From: Vibrio jasicida CAIM 1864 = LMG 25398
Lineage (GTDB): Bacteria; Pseudomonadota; Gammaproteobacteria; Enterobacterales; Vibrionaceae
Direction of reading: 5' to 3'
DNA length: 64,000 bases
Assembly: GCF_000400365.1 (NCBI RefSeq)
Contig: NZ_BAOG01000093.1
Span: 46,291-110,290 of the forward strand
Within the stretch, counting starts at the first letter, position 1. Each line of letters opens with the position of its first letter. The notes below the pieces were generated by a model. The model saw nothing but the letters and a program-made list of their open reading frames with translations, was not told the origin of the DNA and did not search any database. This document shows, in pieces, positions 17,159 to 26,379 of the stretch. Made by a program: the position numbers and the translations under genes.

Positions 17159-17896
17159 ATGACGACATTATTTATATCTGATCTTCACCTCGCCCCTTCC
17201 CGTCCGGACATTACCGAATGCTTCGAGACTTTTATGCGAACAGAAGCCATCAAGGCTGAAGCCCTGTACGTACTTGGTGACTTATTCGAATTCTGGGTTG
17301 GCGATGATGATAACACCCCTTTTGCAGACCAAATCCGTGCGGAATTTAAAACACTAACGGATATGGGCGTCCCTGTTTATTTTATCCAAGGCAACCGAGA
17401 CTTCTTATTGGGCAAACGCTTTTGTAAGGAAACGGGCATCACATTACTCGACGACGTGTGCACGATTGATCTTTACGGCCAAAAAGCCGTCATTTTGCAC
17501 GGCGACACCCTTTGCATTGACGACATCAAATACCAAGAGTTTCGCAAGACGGTTCACAAACCTTGGTTACAATGGCTTTTTAATCGTATTCCATGGTTTG
17601 TTAAAAAAAGAATTGTCTCTAAAGTTCAATCGAATATTCGCGATGACAAAAAGACTAAGTCTCTCGATATCATGGATGTGAACCAAGGTGAAGTTGAACA
17701 CGTGCTGTCTCAGAATTGCGTCAACCTGATGATTCATGGACACACTCATCGCCCAAATACACATTTTTTCGAGCTAAATGGTGTTAAAACCACTCGCATT
17801 GTCTTAGGTGATTGGTATACACAAGGCTCAGTTTTACAAGTAAATTCTGGTGGTTTTGACCTTCAAACACGGCCGTTTCACACAGAAATGAAGTAA
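17159..17896 (+). CDS. lpxH: UDP-2,3-diacylglucosamine diphosphatase LpxH
   Basis: Peripheral inner-membrane metallophosphoesterase, 245 residues, making lipid X (2,3-diacylglucosamine 1-phosphate) in lipid A synthesis. Metallophosphoesterase blocks are clear: FISDLHL (5-11), GDLFEFWVGDD near 40-50, GNRDFLLG near 80, HGDTLCIDD near 115, and GHTHRP near 195. The ATG directly follows the ppiB hairpin with no visible Shine-Dalgarno, an unusual initiation context. Confidence 0.95.
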   Translation: MTTLFISDLHLAPSRPDITECFETFMRTEAIKAEALYVLGDLFEFWVGDDDNTPFADQIRAEFKTLTDMGVPVYFIQGNRDFLLGKRFCKETGITLLDDVCTIDLYGQKAVILHGDTLCIDDIKYQEFRKTVHKPWLQWLFNRIPWFVKKRIVSKVQSNIRDDKKTKSLDIMDVNQGEVEHVLSQNCVNLMIHGHTHRPNTHFFELNGVKTTRIVLGDWYTQGSVLQVNSGGFDLQTRPFHTEMK

Positions 17897-17995
17897 AGCC
17901 TGCCAAGCATGTAAAAGATTGACGCTCAAAGCATAGAAATTTTGCAGAAAATCGCTATCATCGTAATACTAAGTTAAACAGAACATAATACCGCA

Positions 17996-19210
17996 TTGAA
18001 GTATTCATACGTAGCTCGCCAACCGATTCTGGATAGAGAAAAACGTACCATTGGGTACGAGCTTCTCTTTCGTGACGGTCCGAAAAATACCTTCCCAGAA
18101 GTAGAACCTGAGCTGGCTACTAGTCGACTTCTATCTGATCATTTCCTATCAACGCACTACAGCACGCTGGGCGATAAACTTGGCTTTGTTAACTTTCCCT
18201 ACCAAAGCTTAGTTAACCTTGTACCAACTTTATTCCCAAATGAATCCTTAGTGGTTGAAGTTCTCGAAGACTGTGAACCGACCGATGAGTTGTTGAATGC
18301 CATTAAACACCTTCATGCTTCTGGCTATCGCGTAGCGTTAGATGACTTTGTTCCAACCAAAGCTTGGAAACGCTTCTTACCTTACGTCGCTATCATCAAA
18401 TTCGACATTCGCTTAGTGCCGATAGACAAGGCCGCCATTTATATTCAAGCCCTGTCTCATTTTGATATTGATTTCTTGGCCGAGAAAGTTGAAACCTATG
18501 AAGAATTCGAGCAAGCAATGGACGCGGGTTTTAACTATTTTCAAGGGTACTTTTTTAGCAAACCAGAAATGATTCAGAAGAAACGCCTCAATCCAGCGTT
18601 TCTAACGGTGATTCAGTTGTGTAAAGAAATTGCCGACAAGCCGATTAACTTTAACGAAGTCGAGCGTTTATTCTCTATCGACGTCACGCTGTCGTACAAG
18701 CTTCTGACTTATGTCAATTCTGGCTACACGCTCACCACTAAGATCAAATCTTTCCGTCAAGCATTGGTTTATCTAGGCGAAGAACGTTTAAGACGCTTTA
18801 TTTCTCTTGTTGCAATTGCTTCGGTACATGAAGACAAGCCTGACTCTCTATACTCATTAGCGATTCAACGTGCACGTATGTGTGAGATTTTGTTGAGCCA
18901 AATGAAAACCAAATATGACCCAGGTCAGGCATTTCTTACTGGGATGTTTTCACTGTTAGGCTCTCTCCTCGACCAACCTCTTGAAGATGTCATCAGTGAT
19001 ATACCTGTCGATGAAGAAATTAAACATGCCTTAACTGGGCACAAAGGTGTTTTGGGTTACCTTCTCTCAATGATCATCGCTTACGAGAAAGCAGATTGGG
19101 AAATGACAGAGAAATACTGTACCGCCCTAAAACTCACTGAGCCACAATTAGCCAAAGCGTTTAGCCAATCCACGGCTTGGGCTCAAGAACTGCTGTCTCA
19201 AACGCCCTAA
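17996..19210 (+). CDS. EAL-HDOD domain signalling protein
   Basis: Cytoplasmic protein of 404 residues, YuxH type: an N-terminal EAL domain (1-200) and a C-terminal HDOD domain (about 200-390). The EAL signature is altered (VEVLED where EAL is expected), with ALDDFVP, IKFDIR, LAEKVET and FQGYFFSKP retained, so c-di-GMP hydrolysis is doubtful and a binding or scaffold role is likely. The start is TTG at 17996; no ATG gives the conserved N-terminus (MKYSYVARQPILDREK). It lies 99 bp after lpxH and has its own terminator at 19239. Confidence 0.86.
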   Translation: MKYSYVARQPILDREKRTIGYELLFRDGPKNTFPEVEPELATSRLLSDHFLSTHYSTLGDKLGFVNFPYQSLVNLVPTLFPNESLVVEVLEDCEPTDELLNAIKHLHASGYRVALDDFVPTKAWKRFLPYVAIIKFDIRLVPIDKAAIYIQALSHFDIDFLAEKVETYEEFEQAMDAGFNYFQGYFFSKPEMIQKKRLNPAFLTVIQLCKEIADKPINFNEVERLFSIDVTLSYKLLTYVNSGYTLTTKIKSFRQALVYLGEERLRRFISLVAIASVHEDKPDSLYSLAIQRARMCEILLSQMKTKYDPGQAFLTGMFSLLGSLLDQPLEDVISDIPVDEEIKHALTGHKGVLGYLLSMIIAYEKADWEMTEKYCTALKLTEPQLAKAFSQSTAWAQELLSQTP

Positions 19211-19238
19211 ACGGCTATAATGCCCCAAAGAATACCTG

Positions 19239-19270
19239 CAACCTCACTTATGTGAGGTTGTTTGTTTTTA
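19239..19270 (+). terminator. Terminator of EAL-HDOD gene
   Basis: The 9-bp stem CAACCTCAC / GTGAGGTTG with a TTAT loop is followed by TTTGTTTTT. Confidence 0.85.
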
Positions 19271-19297
19271 CCGCTTAATTAATCGAGATTTCATTTT

Positions 19298-19807
19298 ATG
19301 GCTTCTTCTTGTCCTTGCGGCTCTAACCGCACCTACCAACAGTGTTGTGAAATTGCCCACAATAACCATGCTGACGTCACCACTCCAGAGCAGTTAATGC
19401 GCTCTCGTTACAGTGCGCATGTGTTAGGTCTAGTGGATTACGTGGTGAACACGTACCACCCAAGCTGTAATGCAGAAGAGCAACGTGAATGCATTGCCCA
19501 ATCCATCGACAGCGATTGGTGCAAGCTTGAGGTAGTAAAAGCCGAAGCGAGTAGCAACGAGAATGAAGGTTTTGTTGAATTCAACGCTTACTTTGACGAA
19601 GACGGCAAACGCTACTGCATGACCGAGCGTTCTCGTTTCGTGAAAGAAGATGGGCTTTGGTACTACATTGACGGCACATTTCCAGAAGACGAGAAAGAGC
19701 CTGAACAAGATCCTCGCTTAAGCCAACCGGTAAGCAGCCTAAAGGTCGGTCGTAACGATCCGTGTATCTGTGGAAGCGGTAAGAAATTTAAGAAGTGTTG
19801 TGGGTAA
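19298..19807 (+). CDS. ychJ: YchJ family SEC-C motif protein
   Basis: UPF0225/YchJ family protein, 169 residues, with Cys clusters at both ends: CPCGSNRTYQQCC at about 5-17 and a C-terminal SEC-C zinc motif GRNDPCICGSGKKFKKCC. The middle (about 30-135) is an NTF2-like domain (LMRSRYSAHVLGLVDYVVNTYH). The biochemical role is unknown. It is the last gene of this rightward block and is followed by a repeat-rich spacer. Confidence 0.88.
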   Translation: MASSCPCGSNRTYQQCCEIAHNNHADVTTPEQLMRSRYSAHVLGLVDYVVNTYHPSCNAEEQRECIAQSIDSDWCKLEVVKAEASSNENEGFVEFNAYFDEDGKRYCMTERSRFVKEDGLWYYIDGTFPEDEKEPEQDPRLSQPVSSLKVGRNDPCICGSGKKFKKCCG

Positions 19808-19843
19808 TCGCACCCACGCCTAGCTTATTAAGCCTGCTTTAAT

Positions 19844-20012
19844 GAGATTCCTGATCTCGCCTAGGCTCGTCGGAATGACGTAAAGTGTTCTTCGATTTGA
19901 AATAAGTAACGCGGTCTCAAGTACCATTACAAAGTATATCGTCATTCTCAACAGCGAAGCACGAGCATGACTCAGAACCTAATCACCGTGGGTTCTGCTG
20001 TCAGGTTTCCCC
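19844..20012. repeat. Vibrio-type intergenic repeat element (inverted-repeat containing)
   Basis: Non-coding stretch between ychJ and the his terminator with the style of dispersed Vibrio repeats (text such as GAGATTCCTGATCTCG, GGAATGACG and its inverse CGTCATTCTC, then AGCACGAGCATGACTCAG). GAATGACG (19873-19880) pairs with CGTCATTC (19940-19947), and CAGAACC/GGTTCTG (19972/19990) forms a second hairpin. The family is recognised from memory; copy number cannot be checked from one window. Confidence 0.5.
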
Positions 20013-20034
20013 ACCGAATCAACAATATTACATT

Positions 20035-20070
20035 AAAAAAGCCCCTAGACTCTTGGGTCATAGGGGCTTT
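20035..20070 (-). terminator. Terminator of the his operon
   Basis: Stem AAAGCCCCT / AGGGGCTTT (minus strand, with a T6 tail), 17 bp past the hisIE stop. Confidence 0.9.
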
Positions 20071-20087
20071 CATTTAGCTATCGCAGC

Positions 20088-20723
20088 TTATTTATGACGC
20101 TCTTTCAGTTTGTTCACTACGTCATTCATCGATAAGCCTTGGTCTTGAAGCAATACCATTAAGTGGTAAATCAAATCTGCTGATTCACACACTAACTCCG
20201 CCTTATCGCCCGACGTCGCCGCAAGCGCGACTTCAACGCCTTCTTCGCCCACTTTTTGCGAAATACGCTTGGTGCCACGGGCATAAAGACTGGCAGTATA
20301 AGAGGAATCTGGGTCGGCACTCTTGCGGGCAGCCAATAGCTGCTCAAGTTGATGAAGCCACACCATTTGTGACTCCTCTTGAGGGTCCACATCCCAGCAA
20401 GTTGTGTTACCCAAGTGACACGTAGGACCAATGGGATTCACTTTCACCAGTAGCGTATCGTTGTCACAATCGAGCTGAATGTTCACCAATTGCAATACGT
20501 TGCCAGAGGTTTCACCTTTCGTCCAAAGACGTTGCTTGGTACGAGAGAAAAACGTCACTTGACCCGTTTCGCCCGTTCTTGCCAACGCATCTTGGTTCAT
20601 GTAACCCATCATCAGCACTTGGCTTGATTGGAAATCTTGTACGATGGCAGGTACCAGACCATCCACCTTTTCCCAGTTGATTCGCTCAGCTAGCGAACTT
20701 ACTTCGGCGGCTTTCACACTCAT
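20088..20723 (-). CDS. hisI: Phosphoribosyl-AMP cyclohydrolase / phosphoribosyl-ATP pyrophosphatase
   Basis: Bifunctional HisIE, 211 residues, steps 2 and 3 of histidine synthesis. The N-terminal cyclohydrolase half has LVPAIVQDFQSSQVLMMGYMN, SRTKQRLWTKGETSGN, and metal ligands in DCDNDTLL and CHLGNTTC. The C-terminal pyrophosphatase half (from about 112) has KRISQKVGEEGVEVALAA and ADLIYHLMVLL. It is the last gene of the operon and overlaps hisF by 4 bp. Confidence 0.96.
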   Translation of the reverse strand: MSVKAAEVSSLAERINWEKVDGLVPAIVQDFQSSQVLMMGYMNQDALARTGETGQVTFFSRTKQRLWTKGETSGNVLQLVNIQLDCDNDTLLVKVNPIGPTCHLGNTTCWDVDPQEESQMVWLHQLEQLLAARKSADPDSSYTASLYARGTKRISQKVGEEGVEVALAATSGDKAELVCESADLIYHLMVLLQDQGLSMNDVVNKLKERHK

Positions 20724-21493
20724 AGTCGTACCTCAATGCCTTGTTGTTTCAAATACTGCTTTAGTTCACCAATATTGATGACTTGCTTGTGGAATACCGA
20801 TGCGGCAAGCGCACCATCCACATTTGCTTTTTGGTAGGCTTCTGCGAAATGCTCCATGGCACCTGCACCGCCCGATGCAATCAATGGTACGTTACACACT
20901 TCACGCACCATATTAAGTTGTTCAATATCGTAGCCGTTACGCACGCCGTCTTGGTTCATCATGTTCAATACGATTTCACCAGCGCCACGCTTTTGTACTT
21001 CTTGCACCCAATCACGTGTTTCCCATTGAGTTGCTTTGGTGCGTTCTTCATCACCAGTAAACTGGTAAACCTGATACTTGCCCGTCTCTTTGTCGTAGTA
21101 TGAATCGATGCCAACAACGATACATTGAACGCCAAATTTATCAGCTAGGTCAGTAATCAGCTGCGGATTTGCCAATGCAGGTGAGTTGATAGACACCTTG
21201 TCTGCACCAAACTCAAGAATGCGCGCTGCATCTTCCGCTGATTTAATACCACCAGCCACACAGAAAGGAATATCAATCACTTCAGCAACGCGAGCGACCC
21301 AACTTTTATCTACGACACGACCATCACTTGAAGCGGTAATATCGTAGAACACAAGCTCGTCAGCGCCCTCTTCAGCATAACGCTGTGCCAGAGGAACGAT
21401 GTCGCCAATGATTTCGTGATTACGGAACTGAACGCCCTTTACCACTTGTCCATCACGAACATCAAGACATGGAATTATTCGCTTTGCCAACAT
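20720..21493 (-). CDS. hisF: Imidazole glycerol phosphate synthase subunit HisF
   Basis: Cyclase subunit, 257 residues, a TIM barrel using ammonia from HisH to make imidazole glycerol phosphate and AICAR. Catalytic aspartates sit in IIPCLDVRDGQVVKG (Asp11) and ILNMMNQDGVRNGYD-type text (Asp near 130). Phosphate-binding GG segments (CVAGGIKS and IASGGAGAMEH) are intact. It overlaps hisA by 19 bp. Confidence 0.97.
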   Translation of the reverse strand: MLAKRIIPCLDVRDGQVVKGVQFRNHEIIGDIVPLAQRYAEEGADELVFYDITASSDGRVVDKSWVARVAEVIDIPFCVAGGIKSAEDAARILEFGADKVSINSPALANPQLITDLADKFGVQCIVVGIDSYYDKETGKYQVYQFTGDEERTKATQWETRDWVQEVQKRGAGEIVLNMMNQDGVRNGYDIEQLNMVREVCNVPLIASGGAGAMEHFAEAYQKANVDGALAASVFHKQVINIGELKQYLKQQGIEVRL

Positions 21494-22212
21494 GCAAACG
21501 CCTCCTCTGCTGTGAACTTACCATCTAACAATGCACGACCAACAATCACGCCAGCCACACCGCTGCCTTTTAGTGCTTCGATATCCGCTAATGAACCGAT
21601 GCCGCCTGAAGATTGGAACTGCACTTGTGGGTACTGTTTACATAGGTCGATATAAAGCTCTACGTTTGAGCCTTCTAGCGTACCGTCACGAGAAATGTCA
21701 GTACAAAGCACGTGCTGCAAACCTACCGTTAAGTAATCGTTGATCAGAGCTTCGATGGTCACGCCTGAGTCTTCTTGCCAACCAGAGATCGCCACTTTAC
21801 GCGTGCCATCTTGATCGATGTTGATGTCTAGCGCGAGAACGATTTTCTCTGCGCCGTATTTTTCCATCCAACCTTTCACAAGCTCTTGCTGTTTTACTGC
21901 TGTTGAGCCAACGACAACACGCTGCGCACCGGCTTCTAACAGATCAATCACGTCTTGCTCTGTACGCACACCACCACCGATTTGGATGTTCGCTGGTGTG
22001 CTTGCTAGTAGCTTTGCAATCAAATCAAGTTGGCGTGCTGTCGTGTCTTTCGCGCCAGTTAAATCCACCAAGTGCAGCCAGTTAGCACCCGCTTGGTGGT
22101 ACAAGTTGAACTGCTCTGCTGGGTCGACTTTGTACTCGGTTACTTGGCCGTAATCACCTTGATAAAGGCGAACCACCTGTCCTTCAATTAAATCAAGAGC
22201 TGGAATAATCAC
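21475..22212 (-). CDS. hisA: ProFAR isomerase HisA
   Basis: The 245-residue TIM-barrel isomerase for step 4 of the pathway. It opens with the typical IIPALDLIEGQVVRLYQGDYGQ (catalytic Asp8), has VDLTGAKD in the middle, IGGGVRTEQDV near 82 and a second catalytic Asp in CTDISRDGTLEG. It is homologous to neighbouring HisF by ancient half-barrel duplication. It ends within hisF. Confidence 0.97.
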   Translation of the reverse strand: MIIPALDLIEGQVVRLYQGDYGQVTEYKVDPAEQFNLYHQAGANWLHLVDLTGAKDTTARQLDLIAKLLASTPANIQIGGGVRTEQDVIDLLEAGAQRVVVGSTAVKQQELVKGWMEKYGAEKIVLALDINIDQDGTRKVAISGWQEDSGVTIEALINDYLTVGLQHVLCTDISRDGTLEGSNVELYIDLCKQYPQVQFQSSGGIGSLADIEALKGSGVAGVIVGRALLDGKFTAEEAFACWQSE

Positions 22213-22224
22213 ACTAAATCCCTT

Positions 22225-22839
22225 TTATAATTCTAAGAAGTTTTGAATAAGCTTCGCGCCCGCTTTTGAAGAACGCTCAGGGTGGAATTGTACGCCGTAG
22301 TAGTTACCGCTTTGTACTGCTGCTGTGAACGGGTTACCGTATTCACATTGAGCAATCGTGTAATCTCCAACAGGCATTGCAAAGCTGTGCACGAAGTAGA
22401 AATACTCTCCTTCTTCAATACCTTTGAAAAGTGGATTACCTGCTTTTGCAGACACTGTATTCCAACCCATATGCGGCAGTGGCAAATCGCCAGTTTGTAG
22501 TAGCTTCACTTCGCCATCACAAAGTCCAAGACACTCAACCAACTCATCGGCTTTCTGCCCTTTCTCTTGAGACACTTTGCCCAACAGTTGCATGCCTAAA
22601 CAGATACCTAACAGCGGCTTTTCTACCTGTTTTACCAAGCTGATCAGATCGCGCTCTTCTAGGTTTTTCATCGCTTCGCTAGCGGTTCCCACGCCCGGTA
22701 GGAATAGCTTATCTGCCGACAATACAACTTGCGGATCTTTTGAAATTGTTACGTCATAGCCTAGGCGTTCAATAGCAAACTTCACCGAAGAGACGTTGGC
22801 ACAGCCAGTATCGATAATGACAACTTTCTGTTCTGTCAC
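22225..22839 (-). CDS. hisH: Imidazole glycerol phosphate synthase subunit HisH
   Basis: Glutamine amidotransferase, 204 residues, supplying ammonia to HisF. Class I triad: the nucleophile Cys in LLGICLGMQLLG (near 80) and the His/Glu pair in YGVQFHPERSSKAG near the C-terminus. It lies 12 bp before hisA. Confidence 0.97.
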   Translation of the reverse strand: MTEQKVVIIDTGCANVSSVKFAIERLGYDVTISKDPQVVLSADKLFLPGVGTASEAMKNLEERDLISLVKQVEKPLLGICLGMQLLGKVSQEKGQKADELVECLGLCDGEVKLLQTGDLPLPHMGWNTVSAKAGNPLFKGIEEGEYFYFVHSFAMPVGDYTIAQCEYGNPFTAAVQSGNYYGVQFHPERSSKAGAKLIQNFLEL

Positions 22840-22865
22840 TGTTTTTCTCCTTGCTAAGGTTAGCC

Positions 22866-23939
22866 TTAAAGCACGCCTTTACTACTTGGTAGCTCAGTGC
22901 CTTCTACTTTGATTGCTTGGCGCAAAGTACGACCAAACGCTTTAAACAAGCTTTCAATGATGTGGTGATCATTGTTGCCCGCAGAAGACAGGTGCAGCGT
23001 ACACGCTAATGTGTCAGTCAAAGAGCGGAAGAAGTGAACCACCATCTCTGTTGAAAGATCACCTACTTGCTCACGGCTAAACTGCGCGTCGAACTTGAGG
23101 TAAGGACGACCAGATAGGTCTAGTGCACATTGTGCTAAACACTCATCCATTGGAAGACTAAAGCCAAAGCGACCAATACCACGTTTGTCACCCAGTGCTT
23201 CTTTCAACGCTTGACCCAACGCAAGAGCGGTATCTTCTACTGTGTGGTGATCATCAATGTGCAGGTCACCTTCCACTTTGCACACCATTTGGAATCCACC
23301 GTGCGTCGCGATTTGATCCAGCATGTGGTCAAAGAAGCCAAGACCTGTAGAAATATCGTTACCGCCTTGCTCATCAAGATTAACGAATACTTTGATGTCT
23401 GTTTCTTTTGTGGTGCGAACCACTTCAGCAACGCGAGCCTTCACTGTGAGATCTTTGAGGATCTGTTTCCAACCCATGGTTTCTGGGTTGTATTGAATGC
23501 CACGAATTGCCATGTTTTCTGCAAGTTGAAGATCGGTTTGACGATCGCCAATCACAACGGAGTTTTGGAAATCAACTTTGCCACCTTGAAGGTAATCTTT
23601 TACCAAGCCTAATTTAGGCTTACGGCAAGAGCAGTTATCTTCATCGAAGTGAGGACAAATCAGCACGTCATCAAACTTCACACCCTGAGATTCAAAAATC
23701 TCCATCATCATATTGTGTGGAGCATCAAAATCTTCTTGTGGGTAGCTGTCAGTACCTAAACCATCTTGGTTCGTTACCATCACTAGACGGTATCCAGCGT
23801 CCTGCAACGACAACAGGCTTGGGATAACAAATGGCTCTAGCTTTAGTTTGTCTAAACGGTCTACTTGAAAATCAATCGGCGGCTCAACAATTAAGGTGCC
23901 ATCACGATCAATAAAAAGGATTTTTTGTTGTTTGCTCAC
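22866..23939 (-). CDS. hisB: Bifunctional histidinol-phosphatase / imidazoleglycerol-phosphate dehydratase
   Basis: Fusion enzyme of 357 residues for steps 6 and 8. The N-terminal HAD phosphatase (1-165) has FIDRDGTLI and a zinc loop with Cys/His (CPHFDEDNCSCRKPK). The C-terminal dehydratase (from about 168) has its metal-binding HHTVEDT and DNDHHIIESLFKA-type motifs. The fusion is typical of gammaproteobacteria. A 71-bp gap with a short GC-rich inverted repeat separates it from hisC. Confidence 0.97.
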   Translation of the reverse strand: MSKQQKILFIDRDGTLIVEPPIDFQVDRLDKLKLEPFVIPSLLSLQDAGYRLVMVTNQDGLGTDSYPQEDFDAPHNMMMEIFESQGVKFDDVLICPHFDEDNCSCRKPKLGLVKDYLQGGKVDFQNSVVIGDRQTDLQLAENMAIRGIQYNPETMGWKQILKDLTVKARVAEVVRTTKETDIKVFVNLDEQGGNDISTGLGFFDHMLDQIATHGGFQMVCKVEGDLHIDDHHTVEDTALALGQALKEALGDKRGIGRFGFSLPMDECLAQCALDLSGRPYLKFDAQFSREQVGDLSTEMVVHFFRSLTDTLACTLHLSSAGNNDHHIIESLFKAFGRTLRQAIKVEGTELPSSKGVL

Positions 23940-24010
23940 TCGAGAACTTCCTTATTGCTATTCTTTTGGCGCTCCCGCTATTGAGCGAGAGCGATTAACT
24001 TTATCTCTAC

Positions 24011-25051
24011 TTATGCGTAGTAGTTTCTAATAAATCCAAGCGTTTTTTCGCACTCGTCGCGGTTACCCACGCTGATACGCACACAGTCTTCGATTGGCGA
24101 GTTACGCAGGATAATCCCCGTATCCCAAGCTGCTTTGAAAACATCATCGCCATCTGGGAATTTCACCAATAGGTAGTTACCCCATCCTTCAAAAACTTCC
24201 AAACCCGGAATCATTGAAAGGCCAACTTGCAAGTAAGCACGGTTCGCGTTCAAATCGAGCACTTGGAACTTCGCTCGCGCTAAACCAGCTTCCGAAAGCG
24301 CCTGAGTCGCAATTTCTGCCACTGGTACTGGTACTGGATACGGTGCGATAACTTTAAGAAGTACATTAATCAGCTCTTCGTTCGCAAGCGTAAATCCACA
24401 ACGCAGACCAGCAAGCGCGAAAGCTTTCGACAGAGTACGCAAAATCGCAAGGTTCGGGTATTGCGCCAGTAAGTCTACCGTTGAAGCTTCAGGGCAAAAA
24501 TCAATGTACGCTTCGTCCATCACCACGATTGCACGGTCTTTTGTCATTTCTAGTAGAGAGACGATGTCTTCACGCTTGACCAAGTTACCTGTTGGGTTGT
24601 TTGGTGAACATACGAAAACCAATTTGACGTTATCCAGATTGGCTTCGATGCCTGCAAGGTCTAGTTGCCAATCTGACGTTAGCGGCACGGTTTTACGCTC
24701 GACACCAATGGTTTCTGCGCTGATAGCGTACATACCGTAAGTCGGTGGACAGTATAAAATCGCATCTTCACCCGGCTCACAGAATGCACGAATCAGTAAT
24801 TCAATACCTTCATCTGCACCACGAGAAGTCAGCGTTTGTTCTGGTTTTACACCCGCATAGGCTGCGTAAGCAGAAATCAGTTCTTTAGGCTGACATTCGC
24901 TGTAACGATTAAGGCGAGCGAAGTCTGTTTTGTATTCATTGTTAAATGGCGATTCGTTGGCGTTCAGCCATACGTCACCTGTACCACCAATTCGACGAGC
25001 CGACATATAAGGGGTAAGTTGTTGGACTTGTTTGCGCGCTAGCTTTTCCAT
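24011..25051 (-). CDS. hisC: Histidinol-phosphate aminotransferase
   Basis: PLP-dependent class I/II aminotransferase, 346 residues, step 7. The PLP lysine is in RTLSKAFALAGLRCGF (near 210), the cofactor Asp/Tyr in VVMDEAYIDFC, and the NPTGN loop near 152. It is followed by hisB in the same operon and preceded 12 bp upstream by hisD. Confidence 0.97.
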   Translation of the reverse strand: MEKLARKQVQQLTPYMSARRIGGTGDVWLNANESPFNNEYKTDFARLNRYSECQPKELISAYAAYAGVKPEQTLTSRGADEGIELLIRAFCEPGEDAILYCPPTYGMYAISAETIGVERKTVPLTSDWQLDLAGIEANLDNVKLVFVCSPNNPTGNLVKREDIVSLLEMTKDRAIVVMDEAYIDFCPEASTVDLLAQYPNLAILRTLSKAFALAGLRCGFTLANEELINVLLKVIAPYPVPVPVAEIATQALSEAGLARAKFQVLDLNANRAYLQVGLSMIPGLEVFEGWGNYLLVKFPDGDDVFKAAWDTGIILRNSPIEDCVRISVGNRDECEKTLGFIRNYYA

Positions 25052-25063
25052 CTCAATATCCTC

Positions 25064-26374
25064 TTACTTAGCTGCCAGTTTTTCTGTGCGGGTTAGTTTC
25101 TCAGTACGGATTGTTACTGCACGTTTGTGCGCATCCAGACCTTCTGCTTCCGCCATCGTTACCACTGTTGGCGCAAGGTTCTTTAGACCATCAGCAGACA
25201 GTTCTTGAACCGTCATGCGCTTGGAGAAATCAGCCAAACCTAAGCTTGAATACGTGCGTGTGTAACCGTAAGTAGGAAGAACGTGGTTCGTGCCCGATGC
25301 GTAATCACCTGCTGATTCAGGCGACCAATCACCTAGGAAGATAGAACCTGCGTTATCTAATAGAGGTAGAAGCTCACGAGGGTTCTTAGTCTGAACAATT
25401 AAGTGCTCAGGACCGTAGTAATTTGAAATCGAAATAGATTGAGTGAGAGACTCAGCAATAATAATCAAGCTTGACGCCAATGCTTGCTCGGCGATCTCCG
25501 CACGAGATAGCTCCTTAAGCTGACGTTGAACCGCATCCGTCACTTGATCCGCAATAACAGGAGAAGGCGTAACAAGTACCACTTGAGAGTCAGGACCGTG
25601 CTCTGCTTGGCTCAAAAGATCCGCAGCGATAAAGTCTGCATCTGCGGTTTCATCGGCAATCACAAGCACTTCAGATGGGCCAGCAGGCATATCAATCGCA
25701 GCACCGCGGAAATCATTGCTAACCTGACGTTTTGCTTCCGTCACATAAGCGTTACCTGGACCAAAGATCTTATCAACTTTAGATACAGTCTCTGTGCCAT
25801 AAGCCATTGCAGCGACGGCTTGGCCACCACCAACGTTGTACACTTCATCAATGCCGCACAGTTTAGCTACGTACAGAATCTCGTCAGCGATTGGCGGTGG
25901 AGAGCAAAGCACCACTTTACGACAACCTGCAATTTTTGCAGGAACACCGAGCATTAGAACAGTCGAAGGCAATGGCGCACTACCGCCAGGAATGTACAAA
26001 CCCACTTTTTGAATTGGGCGCGTTACCTGCTCACAAAGGACACCCGGCTGAGTTTCTACTTTAATTGGTTGTGGCTTTTGTGCTTTATGAAACTTCGAGA
26101 TGTTTGCATAAGCTTGCTCAAGCGCGCCTTTCATCTTTTCAGAAAGGCGAGCAGACGCCTCATCGATTTCTTGAGCTGATACACGAATGGATTCCGGCTT
26201 CACACGGTCAAACTTCTCAGTCAGCTCCAATAATGCAGCATCACCCTCTTTACGAACTTTTGCGATTACTTCAGAAACCGCAGCAGTGATGTTTGCGCCT
26301 TCTGCGATTGCCGGACGTTCTAGAATCGAGTCTTGTTGAGTTTCACTCAGCGATTGCCATACAACTGTTCTCAT
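25064..26374 (-). CDS. hisD: Histidinol dehydrogenase
   Basis: Zinc-dependent NAD enzyme of 436 residues that performs the last two oxidations of the pathway. Family motifs are clear: YIPGGSAPLPSTVLML near 130, IFGPGNAYVTEAKR near 200, DMPAGPSEVLVIAD, and SQAEHGPDSQV carrying zinc ligands Gln/His. The C-terminal zinc His is in YGPEHL or the later GTNHVLPT region. The gap from hisG is 5 bp. Confidence 0.97.
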   Translation of the reverse strand: MRTVVWQSLSETQQDSILERPAIAEGANITAAVSEVIAKVRKEGDAALLELTEKFDRVKPESIRVSAQEIDEASARLSEKMKGALEQAYANISKFHKAQKPQPIKVETQPGVLCEQVTRPIQKVGLYIPGGSAPLPSTVLMLGVPAKIAGCRKVVLCSPPPIADEILYVAKLCGIDEVYNVGGGQAVAAMAYGTETVSKVDKIFGPGNAYVTEAKRQVSNDFRGAAIDMPAGPSEVLVIADETADADFIAADLLSQAEHGPDSQVVLVTPSPVIADQVTDAVQRQLKELSRAEIAEQALASSLIIIAESLTQSISISNYYGPEHLIVQTKNPRELLPLLDNAGSIFLGDWSPESAGDYASGTNHVLPTYGYTRTYSSLGLADFSKRMTVQELSADGLKNLAPTVVTMAEAEGLDAHKRAVTIRTEKLTRTEKLAAK

Positions 26375-26379
26375 TGCGA

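Noticed and set aside
23940..24010. Internal terminator between hisC and hisB
   Set aside because: The small GC-rich inverted repeat lacks a T tract and the operon continues without a new promoter signal.
25526..25957. 143-codon plus-strand frame opposite hisD
   Set aside because: Antisense shadow of a conserved enzyme; composition biased to His/Asn/Arg, no start signal.
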